Positions 39,226 to 49,858 of a stretch of 52,075 nucleotides of DNA are shown here, one piece after another (within the stretch, counting starts at the first letter, position 1; each line of letters begins with the position of its first letter). The stretch covers positions 1 through 52,075 of the forward strand of contig NZ_JAHXYW010000023.1 of assembly GCF_019969725.1 (NCBI RefSeq). The letters run 5' to 3'. A program made the translations under genes and the position numbers. The DNA is from Neobacillus bataviensis (lineage in GTDB: Bacteria > Bacillota > Bacilli > Bacillales_B > DSM-18226). A model generated the notes under the pieces. The model did not search any database. It was not told where the DNA came from and worked only from the letters and a program-made list of their open reading frames with translations.

Positions 39226-40407
39226 TTACTGCAAAATTTTAATTTTGACTTTCTTACGTCCCCAGCGATACGCATCTGCATTTGACGGCACAAATACATC
39301 AATGATATACCCTTTTATTGCTCCGCCCGTATCAGCTGCAACAGCATAGCCATAGCCTTCGACATAAACCTTTGTTCCGAGCGGTATTATTCTCGGGTCA
39401 ACAGCAATAACTTTCATGTTTGGATTAGCACGGAGATTAAGACCGGTTGCAGTACGTCCTGAACAGCCATTACAATTTGCTGTATAGGCGGTTGCAGTAA
39501 CATAAAACTCTTTTCCCGTTTCTATTGCGCCACGGGAAACCTGTAATGATAACTCCTTCGTTCCGACAGCCACAACTTTATCTTGCTTCTCTGCAATCAT
39601 CTGCTCACTAAGTAATTTTCTTGAAATTTCCTTGCCATTTTCAAGTAAAACTTCGTATTGCCTGGAAACACGGCCATGTTTACCAGCTGATAAGATCTTC
39701 TCTTTTCCTTTTTCTAACCCTTCATCCTTTTTGGTTACCACGGCAAATTCAACAGGTTCTTCCACTACATCGGTGACCTTTTCTACCCGGATGACGTTAA
39801 CAACACCATTATCTTTCAATCTTTCAGTCAGTGTTGGTTCAACTCGGTCTAATGAATTTAGCTTGATGCCCTGCTGCGTTAAAAAGTCAGCGACCGTAGT
39901 CGAAGTGGTCCAAACTTGTTGTGCTTTGCCCTTGTCAACATAGGTTAGATTAAAGGCTTTTTTAATGCCGACCTTCAGCTCATTTTTGATTGCCGCTTCT
40001 GGTTTTGGTGAGATTTGATCATGTGCATTCAAAACAATTTTCTGCTCCTTTAAGAGCTCAGCCACTGTACCGGCTGTTGTCCAAATCGTTTTCTTCTCGT
40101 TGTCCTTGACAATGCTAACCTGTTTCGCCTGTTTCCAAACGACCTTAAGGTGGTCCTTCACCTTTGCGTTCTCCTTTGGGAACAAGTAGTCCTGTGAGCG
40201 AAGTGATACATCCAGTTCATCAAATAACTCTTTGACGGTATCTGCATGTGTATTAACGACCTTTTGCTCGCCATTAAGAGTAATTGCAACAGTTTTCTTT
40301 GATCCTTCAAAAAAAAGAATTCCAAGAGTTGTTAACAAAACTACAAAACTAGCAAAAGCAATGGTCAAATTTCTCCCGCTCAAAGACATGAAAAACAGGT
40401 TTTTCAT
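39226..40407 (-). CDS. yabE: Secreted cell-wall protein YabE (DUF348 x3, G5, 3D domain)
   Basis: Probable cell-wall hydrolase of the resuscitation-promoting (Rpf/Sps) type. A membrane segment at about 14-33 is followed by three DUF348 repeats (about 36-90, 93-150, 152-208), a G5 domain (about 209-282) and a C-terminal 3D domain (about 300-393) with the AADTGGAIKG and IDVFV aspartates. The length is 393 aa. Start problem: the only good ribosome site, AAAAGGAGG, is about 24 bp upstream of the first in-frame ATG, and that ATG sits in a perfect hairpin. In B. subtilis yabE is controlled by an antisense RNA. Confidence 0.93.
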   Translation of the reverse strand: MKNLFFMSLSGRNLTIAFASFVVLLTTLGILFFEGSKKTVAITLNGEQKVVNTHADTVKELFDELDVSLRSQDYLFPKENAKVKDHLKVVWKQAKQVSIVKDNEKKTIWTTAGTVAELLKEQKIVLNAHDQISPKPEAAIKNELKVGIKKAFNLTYVDKGKAQQVWTTSTTVADFLTQQGIKLNSLDRVEPTLTERLKDNGVVNVIRVEKVTDVVEEPVEFAVVTKKDEGLEKGKEKILSAGKHGRVSRQYEVLLENGKEISRKLLSEQMIAEKQDKVVAVGTKELSLQVSRGAIETGKEFYVTATAYTANCNGCSGRTATGLNLRANPNMKVIAVDPRIIPLGTKVYVEGYGYAVAADTGGAIKGYIIDVFVPSNADAYRWGRKKVKIKILQ

Positions 40408-40429
40408 GTTTTTGAATACGATGAAAAAC
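40387..40429 (-). promoter_or_regulatory. Hairpin over the yabE start codon with a third competing arm
   Basis: On the minus strand CATGAAAAAC (40408-40399) and GTTTTTCATG (40396-40387) form a perfect 10-bp stem that contains the yabE ATG. GTTTTTCAT occurs again at 40429-40421, right after the AGGAGG site, and could pair with the same start-codon arm. Two exclusive folds are possible. Confidence 0.6.
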
Positions 40430-40448
40430 GCCTCCTTTTCTCGGAGAG

Positions 40449-40478
40449 ATTATTGAGAACCATGCTGCCGGCTGTCAA
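40449..40478 (-). promoter_or_regulatory. Candidate yabE promoter (SigA)
   Basis: Minus strand: -35 TTGACA (40478-40473), 18-bp spacer, -10 AATAAT (40454-40449). Confidence 0.55.
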
Positions 40479-40644
40479 CCCTTGCTTATCCTGTGAACGT
40501 ATTTTTAATTATGCATAATATTAGGAAAATTGCAAAGGAAAACTTATCGACACGGTAATCCTATGTTGAAAAGAAGACGTGTAGAACTTTTTGTTATAAG
40601 AAAAAATTTGGACAAACTTCTCATCGTTTCGACATAATCTCTTA

Positions 40645-41412
40645 TCAGTTTATGCCGAATAATTTTTTAGCATTTCGTGTCGTTACTTCGGCAACTTCTG
40701 CTAATGTTACCCCCTTTATTTCGGCAATTTGCTCAGCGACCAGCTTTACATAACCCGGTTCATTCCTCTGTCCTCGGTATGGGTGTGGAGTTAAATAGGG
40801 ACAGTCTGTTTCTATTAACAATTTATCTAGTGGAATTTTTGCCGCTACTTCCTTCGGCTTTTTGGCATTTTTAAACGTTACCGGACCACCAAGTGAAATG
40901 TAAAAGTTCATCTTCACGCATTCTTTTGCCACTTCAGGACTGCCGCTGAAGCAATGCATGATCCCCCCTACTTCCTCAGCCCCTTCTTCTTTTAATATTT
41001 CCACAATATCTGCTGTCGCCTCCCGATTATGGATGACAATAGGAAGCTTCACTTTTTTAGCCAGCCTGATTTGCTTGCGAAAAACCTCTTTTTGGATCTC
41101 CTTTGGAGACTTGTCCCAATGGTAATCCAAGCCCATTTCTCCGATTGCTACTACCTTTGGATGCTCTGACAATTCCTCAATCCAAGCTAAATCCTCATCT
41201 GTCATATCTATGGCATCAACGGGATGCCAGCCAACACAGGCATAAAGAAACTCATAGTTTTCCGCCAATTCCATCGCTTTTTCAATCGTCGGCCGATCAA
41301 AACCGACAACAACCATATTCGAAACTCCCTCTGCTTGAGCCCTTTCAATCACTTCTTGCAAATCTTCGTTGTATTGTTCTGCGTTTAAATGTACATGTGT
41401 GTCGAATAACAT
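40645..41412 (-). CDS. tatD: TatD-family metal-dependent DNase
   Basis: Two-metal hydrolase, likely a 3'-5' exonuclease or D-tyrosyl-type deoxyribonuclease; named yabD/dayD in Bacillus. The metal ligands are visible: DTHVHLN at 4-10, GEMGLDY near 92-98, VIHNREA near 125-131, MHCFSG near 150-155 and ETDCPYLTPHPYRG near 200-213. I chose the ATG at 41412 (255 aa), 8 bp from AAGGAG. The frame runs on to 41541, but that extension simply translates the parS site. Confidence 0.96.
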   Translation of the reverse strand: MLFDTHVHLNAEQYNEDLQEVIERAQAEGVSNMVVVGFDRPTIEKAMELAENYEFLYACVGWHPVDAIDMTDEDLAWIEELSEHPKVVAIGEMGLDYHWDKSPKEIQKEVFRKQIRLAKKVKLPIVIHNREATADIVEILKEEGAEEVGGIMHCFSGSPEVAKECVKMNFYISLGGPVTFKNAKKPKEVAAKIPLDKLLIETDCPYLTPHPYRGQRNEPGYVKLVAEQIAEIKGVTLAEVAEVTTRNAKKLFGIN

Positions 41413-41485
41413 TACATATGCTCCTTTTTTCACAATAGATTTCCTTGTCATACTATAAATAAAAAAATAGAAATGTCCCGAAAAT

Positions 41486-41501
41486 TGTTTCACGTGGAAC
41501 A
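41486..41501. other. parS site (ParB/Spo0J binding)
   Basis: Plus strand TGTTTCACGTGGAACA; its complement TGTTCCACGTGAAACA fits the Bacillus parS consensus TGTTNCACGTGAAACA with no mismatch. ParB loads here to organise and segregate the origin region. From memory, B. subtilis also has a parS near metS. Confidence 0.95.
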
Positions 41502-41510
41502 TTTCTATAT

Positions 41511-41676
41511 CGAAAAGTGGAAGCGCCTTCGGAACAAGCACAGTTTGTTCCTGCGATGATTATTCTAAGGAGCTTTCCTTAGTGGCCAGGGGCGACAGGC
41601 ATAAGACGAGCCGGCGGAAGGTTGCTTTTTAACCTTCTCGACGGATTGGCTTATGACCCCGAGCCCCTAGGCGCTC
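41511..41676. repeat. Modular palindromic intergenic repeat, copy 3
   Basis: This copy joins both interior modules: the GGAACAAGCACAG and CTAAGGAGCTTTCCTTAG part seen in copy 2, then the GGCGACAGGCATAAGAC and ACCTTCTCGACGGATTGGC part seen in copy 1. The left end is GTGGAAGCGCC and the right end CCCCTAGGCGCTCC. It starts 10 bp from parS and fills the tatD-metG gap, where no separate metG terminator was found. Confidence 0.85.
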
Positions 41677-41754
41677 CTCCTAAAAGCTACTTCTTTCAGT
41701 CGTGCGATGCTAATGCTGACGAAGCATAACTTGTGGAACTAAACATTTTAGACA

Positions 41755-43758
<2,004 letters not shown>

Positions 43759-43791
43759 TTATTGCCTCTTTTTTCCCGCTTCTATCCTCAA

Positions 43792-43820
43792 AATATACCG
43801 AAAAAAGGACTTTTGTGCAA
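43792..43820 (-). promoter_or_regulatory. metG promoter (SigA)
   Basis: Minus strand: -35 TTGCAC (43820-43815), 17-bp spacer, -10 TATATT (43797-43792). Confidence 0.7.
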
Positions 43821-43928
43821 GAAAGCGCCATCCCTCGCTTCCAACATTTTAAAATATTTTCCTTATACACCCATAAAAATAGGACCCTAAGCGAAATATA
43901 TGTTGTTAAAATGCTGATTATGTAGATA

Positions 43929-43937
43929 TTTGTCGAA
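43929..43937 (+). promoter_or_regulatory. Perfect Spo0A box between metG and abrB
   Basis: Plus strand TTTGTCGAA matches the Spo0A box TTTGTCRAA exactly. It lies about 150 bp upstream of the abrB -35 and about 110 bp upstream of the metG -35. The rest of the 480-bp gap is AT-rich with no other structure seen apart from the metG and abrB promoter elements. Confidence 0.5.
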
Positions 43938-44082
43938 TTTCGCAGAATTCAAACGGAACTGAATTTACACTACGATAATATTAAAAACAATGTTTAATTG
44001 AAAAAACTTTCTATTAAACCCTATTAAATCAACAATTTTACCACAAGGAAAAATTTTCTTTTATTTTCCAAAATAAAAATAA

Positions 44083-44111
44083 TTGACGAATATGGGAATG
44101 GCTGGTATTAT
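44083..44111 (+). promoter_or_regulatory. abrB promoter (SigA, extended -10)
   Basis: Plus strand: -35 TTGACG (44083-44088), 17-bp spacer ending in TGG, -10 TATTAT (44106-44111). Confidence 0.85.
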
Positions 44112-44125
44112 GAAGGTAAGAAAAA

Positions 44126-44144
44126 TTTGTCGAATAATGACGAA
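44126..44144 (+). promoter_or_regulatory. Tandem Spo0A boxes repressing abrB
   Basis: TTTGTCGAA (44126-44134, perfect) and TGACGAA (44138-44144) lie just downstream of the promoter. The same paired arrangement lets Spo0A~P shut off abrB in B. subtilis. Confidence 0.88.
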
Positions 44145-44194
44145 TTGTAGAATAGAAAATATACTTTTTTATTAGTGAGAGGAGATTATAAAAA

Positions 44195-44479
44195 ATGAAA
44201 TCTACTGGTATCGTTCGTAAAGTTGATGAATTAGGCCGTGTGGTTATTCCAATTGAATTAAGACGTACTCTTGGTATTGCTGAAAAGGATGCTCTTGAAA
44301 TTTACGTAGATGATGATCGTATCATCCTTAAGAAATACAAGCCAAACATGACTTGCCAAGTAACTGGTGAAGTTTCTGATGACAATTTAGCACTTGCTGG
44401 CGGCAAATTAATTCTTAGCCGTGAAGGTGCAGAGCAATTACTTCAAGAAATTCAAAACAGCTTTGAATTAGCAAAATAA
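44195..44479 (+). CDS. abrB: Transition-state regulator AbrB
   Basis: Global DNA-binding repressor of post-exponential genes, including spoVG. The 94-aa protein has the AbrB swapped-hairpin domain at 1-50 (STGIVRKVDELGRVVIPIEL, within 3-22) and a C-terminal oligomerisation part. It is the only plus-strand gene in the window, diverging from metG and converging on rsmI. Its GAGAGGAG ribosome site is 10 bp from the ATG. The promoter is followed by two Spo0A boxes. Confidence 0.97.
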   Translation: MKSTGIVRKVDELGRVVIPIELRRTLGIAEKDALEIYVDDDRIILKKYKPNMTCQVTGEVSDDNLALAGGKLILSREGAEQLLQEIQNSFELAK

Positions 44480-44519
44480 GAATCAAGCAGATATTTTCTT
44501 TTTTACTTCTTTAATATAA

Positions 44520-44562
44520 ATGGCTCCAGATCCTTATTGGTTCTGGAGCTTTTAATTTTATT
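44520..44562. terminator. Shared terminator of abrB and rsmI
   Basis: Stem GCTCCAGA/TCTGGAGC. On the plus strand it is followed by TTTTAATTTTATT; on the minus strand by ATTTATATT. It lies between the convergent abrB and rsmI ends and probably serves both. Confidence 0.88.
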
Positions 44563-45430
44563 CAATATGATAAGTTTGATAAACTTCACGCTTGTTTAAG
44601 CCGCGGTCTTTTGCTGTTTGTTTGATGGCTTCTTTTGAGGCCATCTTTTTTTCTGAAATATAGTGATTAACATGTTCTTCAATTGTAAAACTCTCCCACC
44701 AACTAGACTCTTCCTTGACTTCACCGGTGGTCCCCTCTACTATTAAACAAAATTCCCCGCGAATTTCATCTTGAGTGGCCCAATTAATTGCTTCCTCAAG
44801 GGTGCCGCGAATAAATTCTTCAAATTTCTTTGTCAGCTCCCGGCAAAGGGCTATGTTCCGATTACCCAGAATTTCAAGCATAATTGCTAATGTTTCTTTC
44901 AAACGATGCGGTGATTCATAGAAAATGATCGTTGCCGTTTGTTTCTTTAATATTTCTAACTCTGAACGTTTTTCTTTCTTACTTCTGCCTAGAAATCCAT
45001 AAAAATAAAACGGCTGACAGCTAAGCCCTGAGGCAATTAAGGAAGTGAGGGCAGCATTGGCACCTGGTAAAGGCACTACTGTCATTTTTTCCGCTATAGC
45101 AGCCTGCACAAGCTCATAACCCGGGTCCGAAATCGTCGGCATACCCGCATCACTGACAAGGGCAATTTTTTGGCCTTCCTTTACCCTTTGAATTAATTTT
45201 TCCCCACTTGTCTCTTTGTTGTGCTCATGATAACTGACAACAGGCGTCTCAATTTCAAAATAATTACAGAGCTTTCTCGTATTTCGTGTATCCTCAGCAG
45301 CAATCAAGTCTGCCTCTTTTAATATTCGGATTGACCGAAAGCTCATATCCTCCAAATTTCCGATGGGAGTAGGAACAAGATAGAGAATACCTTTGTGTTC
45401 TTCGTTTTCAAAGCTTTTCTGCTGCCACAT
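44558..45430 (-). CDS. rsmI: 16S rRNA 2'-O-methyltransferase RsmI
   Basis: Methylates the ribose of C1402 in 16S rRNA. A tetrapyrrole-methylase fold with LYLVPTPIGNLEDMSFR near 16-32, AAEDTRNT near 45-52, and the glycine-rich VSDAGMPTISDPG near 94-106 for SAM. I chose the ATG at 45430 (290 aa), matching the B. subtilis YabC start, with GGGTGG upstream; a GTG at 45439 is less likely. It overlaps the yazA 3' end by 23 bp. Confidence 0.95.
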   Translation of the reverse strand: MWQQKSFENEEHKGILYLVPTPIGNLEDMSFRSIRILKEADLIAAEDTRNTRKLCNYFEIETPVVSYHEHNKETSGEKLIQRVKEGQKIALVSDAGMPTISDPGYELVQAAIAEKMTVVPLPGANAALTSLIASGLSCQPFYFYGFLGRSKKEKRSELEILKKQTATIIFYESPHRLKETLAIMLEILGNRNIALCRELTKKFEEFIRGTLEEAINWATQDEIRGEFCLIVEGTTGEVKEESSWWESFTIEEHVNHYISEKKMASKEAIKQTAKDRGLNKREVYQTYHIE

Positions 45431-45695
45431 TATATCCACCCGTTTCTTCCATTAAAAACTCAATTTTTTTCTTTCGTGATAACCTTTTGAAGTAGTATTC
45501 CGCTCTAAGGGCATCCGTTTTATTATCATATTCTTTATAAAAGGTCAGCTCAACAGGGCCGCGTCCCCTTGTATATTTTGCCCCTTTTCCTTCATTATGA
45601 AGTCTTAGGCGGCGCTCAAGATTATTCGTATAGCCCCCGTAGAAGCTTCCATCCCGGCAGGTTAACACATAAAAGTAATGTTCGTTATTCTCCAT
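45408..45695 (-). CDS. yazA: GIY-YIG endonuclease-domain protein YazA
   Basis: Small single-domain GIY-YIG protein of the YhbQ/UPF0213 group; the natural substrate is unknown. It has [24 protein letters not shown] near 7-30 (Y-Y-G-Y pattern and the catalytic Arg) and a later conserved Glu. The ATG at 45695 gives 95 aa and overlaps the trmNF stop by 11 bp. The frame continues to 45737 inside trmNF. The 3' end overlaps rsmI. Confidence 0.92.
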   Translation of the reverse strand: MENNEHYFYVLTCRDGSFYGGYTNNLERRLRLHNEGKGAKYTRGRGPVELTFYKEYDNKTDALRAEYYFKRLSRKKKIEFLMEETGGYNVAAEKL

Positions 45696-46425
45696 ATAAA
45701 ATCTCTCGGATCTCAGGTGTATATTCATCCTTTTCATTATAGACGAATAACGGCGGCAGTATTTTTAAATCGGGACTGCCATCTTTAATTGCTTCGACTA
45801 AAAGGGTATTGGCTTCCTTCCCCTGCTTTGGATAAACAAACTGAATTCGTTTGGGCTCAAGCCTATATGTGCGCATCAACGTAATCATATCCAAGAGACG
45901 CCCCGGCCTATGTACAAAGGCTACTTTCCCACCTTGACGCACCAATTGGCTTGAAGCTTTTACCGCATCCTCCAGCGTACAGAGAATCTCGTGGCGAGCA
46001 ATAGCTAAATGCTCATTCGGATTAATTTCTTCCTTAGAAGGTGTCGTAAAATAAGGTGGATTACAGGTGACAACATCAAATTTTCCAAAGCCCAATTGCT
46101 TGGGCATTTCTTTAATATCGCCATGAATCATCGTTAATCGGTCCTGAAGCTCGTTATACTCAATACTTCTAACCGCCATATCAAATAACCGCTCCTGAAT
46201 TTCCACACCTGTAATCTTCCCCTTTGTCCGGGCACTTAGAAACAATGGGATCACACCATTTCCGCTGCATAGGTCAATTAAGTTCCCCTTTTGAATTGGG
46301 ACATACGTAAACCTTGCCAGCAAAACAGCATCTAATGAAAAGGCAAATACAGATGGACTTTGAATGATCCTTAAATTTTCAGCAAGCAAATAATCAAGCC
46401 GCTCATCTTCCTTCAATTTAACCAT
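45685..46425 (-). CDS. trmN6: tRNA1(Val) (adenine-37-N6)-methyltransferase TrmNF
   Basis: SAM-dependent methylase of A37 in tRNA-Val, named yabB. The 246-aa protein has the SAM motif [17 protein letters not shown] near 47-63 and the N6-adenine motif CNPPYF near 116-121. A terminator-like hairpin lies directly before it, with its T-run running into the AGGAGG ribosome site, so expression from the yabA side may be attenuated. Confidence 0.94.
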   Translation of the reverse strand: MVKLKEDERLDYLLAENLRIIQSPSVFAFSLDAVLLARFTYVPIQKGNLIDLCSGNGVIPLFLSARTKGKITGVEIQERLFDMAVRSIEYNELQDRLTMIHGDIKEMPKQLGFGKFDVVTCNPPYFTTPSKEEINPNEHLAIARHEILCTLEDAVKASSQLVRQGGKVAFVHRPGRLLDMITLMRTYRLEPKRIQFVYPKQGKEANTLLVEAIKDGSPDLKILPPLFVYNEKDEYTPEIREILYGE

Positions 46426-46436
46426 AGTTTCCTCCT

Positions 46437-46470
46437 AAAAAAACAGCCTCCCTGTTAAAGGAAGGCTTTA
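46437..46470 (-). terminator. Terminator between yabA and trmNF
   Basis: Minus strand: stem AGCCTTCC/GGGAGGCT with loop TTTAACA, then GTTTTTTT. The T-run is followed at once by AGGAGGAAACTATG, the trmNF start signals. Confidence 0.85.
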
Positions 46471-46471
46471 G

Positions 46472-46852
46472 CTATTTCTTATTAAGGAAGGAAAGGCAAA
46501 ATAAACAATCGCCTTCCTTGCGCAAACTTCCGAAGTGGAGATTGCAAATATGAAAGCCTTCTTGGTAAAGACGGGCAAGATTATCGTACCCTTCCCCAAC
46601 ATCAAAAGGCTTCATGGCAGGTGCCCCCGATTGGGCCGCTCCTTTTTTAACCCCTGTTTCTTTCTTTTCTGCTTCCGTGGTTACATCTAAACGGCGCCTT
46701 AGATGTTCATTTTCAAGCTTTAAATAATGATTCTCTTCTAGTATTTCGGCTAAATGCTGCTTCAATTCCCCAAGCTGTTGGTAAAGACTCCCAATTTGTG
46801 TTTCCATGTTACTTACTGATTCAAATATTTCTTTTTTATCCACGGCGTACAC
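46472..46852 (-). CDS. yabA: Replication initiation control protein YabA
   Basis: Negative regulator of initiation that binds DnaA and the DnaN clamp. The 126-aa protein has an N-terminal coiled coil (about 5-60, [19 protein letters not shown] part) for tetramerisation, a variable linker (60-95) and a C-terminal zinc domain with HICNLHFGS and CLFCLSF holding the His-Cys-Cys-Cys ligands. It is 3 bp downstream of ricT. Genes for the clamp loader subunit and thymidylate kinase are in the same run. Confidence 0.94.
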   Translation of the reverse strand: MYAVDKKEIFESVSNMETQIGSLYQQLGELKQHLAEILEENHYLKLENEHLRRRLDVTTEAEKKETGVKKGAAQSGAPAMKPFDVGEGYDNLARLYQEGFHICNLHFGSLRKEGDCLFCLSFLNKK

Positions 46853-46855
46853 CTC

Positions 46856-47683
46856 TTAATCTGTGGATTGTATAGAAAAGGCCCCTTCTTTAACGATTTC
46901 ATCCAAAGTATACTCCAGAACCCGTTCTTGTTCCTTTAGTTCAACCTGAAGCACTCGTTCTAATATATTTAATCCTACCACTTTGCCGGCACCCTGTGGA
47001 GTTTCAATTATTTCCCCTAAATCAGGGAGCTGTTCTTTAGCAGATTCATATTCGTCATTTTCATATTTTAAACAGCACATAAGCCTGCCGCATAAGCCAG
47101 ATATTTTCGTAGGATTTAACGATAAATTTTGATCCTTCGCCATTTTGATGGAAACAGGATCAAAGTCACCTAGAAAAGTAGAACAGCAAAGCATTCTTCC
47201 GCATGGGCCAATCCCGCCAAGCATCTTCGCTTCATCGCGGACACCAATTTGCCGGAGTTCGATTCTTGTCCGGAATATGGCCGCTAAATCTTTCACTAGC
47301 TCACGGAAATCGACTCTTCCATCGGCCGTAAAGTAAAAAATGATTTTATTGCGGTCAAATGTATATTCAACATCAACCAGCTTCATATCCAGCTGATGTT
47401 CATTTACTTTCTCATTACATACTTCATAGGCTTCCTGGGCAGCTTGTTTATTTTCATCAACAATCATTCGATCCTTCGGGTCTGCAATTCTAACGACCTT
47501 TTTCAATGGGAGAACAACATCATGTTCCCCTACCTGTTTGCGGGGAATAACTGCCCTTCCATATTCGACGCCGCGTACCGTTTCAACAATGACAAAATCA
47601 TCTTTTTGAATTGAGAGGTCCCCAGGATCAAAATAATAGATTTTCCCCGCTTTTTTAAAGCGTACTCCTACAACATCATACAA
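46856..47683 (-). CDS. ricT: RicT (YaaT), PSP1-domain Fe-S protein
   Basis: Part of the RicAFT complex that assists RNase Y processing and Spo0A phosphorylation. The PSP1 domain covers about 60-145. The conserved cysteines lie in GGIGPCGRMLCCS (about 156-168) and GLCGRLMCCLKYE (about 196-208), which bind Fe-S clusters in the complex. The length is 275 aa. It overlaps the holB end by 8 bp and is followed by yabA. Confidence 0.95.
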   Translation of the reverse strand: MYDVVGVRFKKAGKIYYFDPGDLSIQKDDFVIVETVRGVEYGRAVIPRKQVGEHDVVLPLKKVVRIADPKDRMIVDENKQAAQEAYEVCNEKVNEHQLDMKLVDVEYTFDRNKIIFYFTADGRVDFRELVKDLAAIFRTRIELRQIGVRDEAKMLGGIGPCGRMLCCSTFLGDFDPVSIKMAKDQNLSLNPTKISGLCGRLMCCLKYENDEYESAKEQLPDLGEIIETPQGAGKVVGLNILERVLQVELKEQERVLEYTLDEIVKEGAFSIQSTD

Positions 47684-48683
47684 ATGAAGATCCCTCCTGC
47701 AATTTTAACACAAGCTGTTCCATCATCAGCTGAGGATTCATATTAGCCGCAAGCTTCCTTTTTGCCTCAAGGATAGCTGACATTTGTTCCGATATACGCC
47801 GTCCGGATGTTTGCAAGGCAAATTGATTTAACCGCTCACTTTCTCCTTTAAAAACAATTTGCTCCTGCCTATCTAATTGTATATATAGTAAATCCTTAAA
47901 AATAAGAAGTAAAAGATCTAAACCACGTTGAATCTGTTCTTTATCTTTAAAGTGAGGAAACCAATCGCTTTGAAGCGTTACCATCGCTTCTAACGAATTT
48001 TTTCTTAACACTTCATATAATTTTAACATTATTTTTTGGGCTTGTGCAAACCATTCATTGGTATTTAATTCAAGCGCTTCATCGATGCTGTTTGTAAGCT
48101 GGGCTAACAACGGTGCCTTTTGAGGAGCAACGCCGTTTTCTACCAATTGTTTTACCATAATCTGTGGGGATAATGGATGGAATTTTAATGTTTGGCACCT
48201 CGAAAGAATCGTAGGTAATATTTGCTGAGGCTGCTCGGTTATTAAAATCGCAACGGTTTCAGCATTGGGTTCCTCAAGAAATTTTAATAAACTATTAGAA
48301 GCGCTATTGCTCATTTTATCAGCATGGATGATTAGGTATGCCTTTTTCAAGGACTCTAAGCCCTTCTTCGCAAACTCAGCCTGCAGGCTTCTGATTTGAT
48401 CCACCTTTATCGACAGCCCATCCGGTTCAACAATATGAACATCAGGATGGTTCCCATGGTTGATCCGACGGCAATTTTTACAATCTTCACACGGTTTAAA
48501 GTCATCTTTTAATGACTCGCAGAAAAGGGACTTCGTCAAAAGCAGCCCTATTTCTTTTTTGCCAGTCCCTTTCATGCCTTCAAAAAGATATGCATGGGCC
48601 ACTCGATTTTTTACAAAGCTGTTTTTTATCATCTTTAATACTGCTGGCTGCAGCTCTTCTAGTTGATCCCATGTTTTAACCAC
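47676..48683 (-). CDS. holB: DNA polymerase III subunit delta'
   Basis: Clamp-loader subunit. The Walker-A-like FEGMKGTGKKE loop is near 35-45, the four-cysteine zinc module CESLK-CEDCKNC near 55-70, and SRC (in LSRCQTL) near 165. I chose GTG at 48683 (335 aa), 8 bp from GTGAG and aligning with B. subtilis HolB; a GTG at 48692 is possible. yaaR, which precedes holB in B. subtilis, is absent; a short repeat stands there instead. Confidence 0.93.
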   Translation of the reverse strand: MVKTWDQLEELQPAVLKMIKNSFVKNRVAHAYLFEGMKGTGKKEIGLLLTKSLFCESLKDDFKPCEDCKNCRRINHGNHPDVHIVEPDGLSIKVDQIRSLQAEFAKKGLESLKKAYLIIHADKMSNSASNSLLKFLEEPNAETVAILITEQPQQILPTILSRCQTLKFHPLSPQIMVKQLVENGVAPQKAPLLAQLTNSIDEALELNTNEWFAQAQKIMLKLYEVLRKNSLEAMVTLQSDWFPHFKDKEQIQRGLDLLLLIFKDLLYIQLDRQEQIVFKGESERLNQFALQTSGRRISEQMSAILEAKRKLAANMNPQLMMEQLVLKLQEGSSFV

Positions 48684-48705
48684 AATAATCACTCACTTTA
48701 TTAAA

Positions 48706-48760
48706 AGAAATGCGGAAGCGCCTTGGCGCTGGAGCTAGACAATTCTCAAAGTTTAAATTT
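48706..48760. repeat. Modular palindromic intergenic repeat, copy 4 (minimal)
   Basis: GCGGAAGCGCCTTGGCGCTGG... then AGCTAGACAATTCTC: the two ends of the longer copies joined with no interior module. It lies in the darA-holB gap where B. subtilis has yaaR. Confidence 0.8.
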
Positions 48761-48770
48761 AATTTTATAT

Positions 48771-49115
<345 letters not shown>

Positions 49116-49146
49116 CTATTAAACCGTTTCTAGTTCCTTTATCTAT

Positions 49147-49174
49147 ATTATAGCAGATTTATTTAAAGTGGAAA
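49147..49174 (-). promoter_or_regulatory. darA promoter candidate (SigA)
   Basis: Minus strand: TTTCCA (49174-49169), 16-bp spacer, consensus -10 TATAAT (49152-49147), directly after the tmk terminator. Confidence 0.5.
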
Positions 49175-49180
49175 TTTAGC

Positions 49181-49210
49181 CATAAAAAAAAGCCTCACAT
49201 GAAGGCTATT
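49181..49210 (-). terminator. tmk terminator
   Basis: Minus strand: stem AGCCT/AGGCT with loop TCATGTG, then eight T. The 5' arm overlaps the tmk stop region. Confidence 0.8.
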
Positions 49211-49829
49211 TTTCGGCTAATTTTTTTTCGACAATCTGTAAGGTCTTTTTAAAAACCTCGTCTACTGTTCCAGAAGCATCGATTTTAACAATACGCTCTG
49301 GAAAGCGATCGAGTAAGAGATGGTATCCTTTTCGTACTTTATGGTGAAATTCAAGGTTTTCTAAATCTAACCGATTAATTTCTCGGCCTTTATTTTTATT
49401 AATGCGCGTCAGACCTAATTCTGGCTCGATATCAAAGTATATTGTTAACTCTGGCATTAAGTTCTCGACGGCAAATTGATTGATGCTCCATACTTCGTCT
49501 ATTCCTAATCCTCTTGCATAGCCTTGATAAGCAAGGGAGCTGTCGACAAACCGGTCACAAAGAACGTCTCTTCCTGCCTCAAGCGCTGGTTTCACTCGTT
49601 CAATCAAGTGCTGTCTGCGCGCTGCTGCATATAGCAATGCTTCTGTTCTAGGATCCATTGCAGTATTTTCCTTGTCTAAAATAACTCTTCTGATTTGTTC
49701 AGCAATATCAATTCCGCCCGGTTCCCTTGTTAATAGGGCGTGGTTAAGCTTTTCCGCCACCATGCTGATGATTGTAGTTTTACCGGCACCATCCGGCCCT
49801 TCAAATGTAATAAAAGTTCCGCTGTTCAT
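49206..49829 (-). CDS. tmk: Thymidylate kinase
   Basis: Phosphorylates dTMP to dTDP for DNA synthesis. The 207-aa protein has the P-loop [11 protein letters not shown] at 8-18, the [12 protein letters not shown] segment near 93-104 and the LID region with KGREINRLD near 145-153. A GGAGG ribosome site lies about 10 bp before the ATG. It heads the replication-related run, 30 bp after yaaO. Confidence 0.97.
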   Translation of the reverse strand: MNSGTFITFEGPDGAGKTTIISMVAEKLNHALLTREPGGIDIAEQIRRVILDKENTAMDPRTEALLYAAARRQHLIERVKPALEAGRDVLCDRFVDSSLAYQGYARGLGIDEVWSINQFAVENLMPELTIYFDIEPELGLTRINKNKGREINRLDLENLEFHHKVRKGYHLLLDRFPERIVKIDASGTVDEVFKKTLQIVEKKLAEK

Positions 49830-49858
49830 TCAAATAAAACCTCCAAAACTGTTAAAAT

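Noticed and set aside
41413..41541. Longer tatD start
   Set aside because: The extra codons translate the parS site and repeat-flanking DNA; the family start with a good ribosome site is at 41412.
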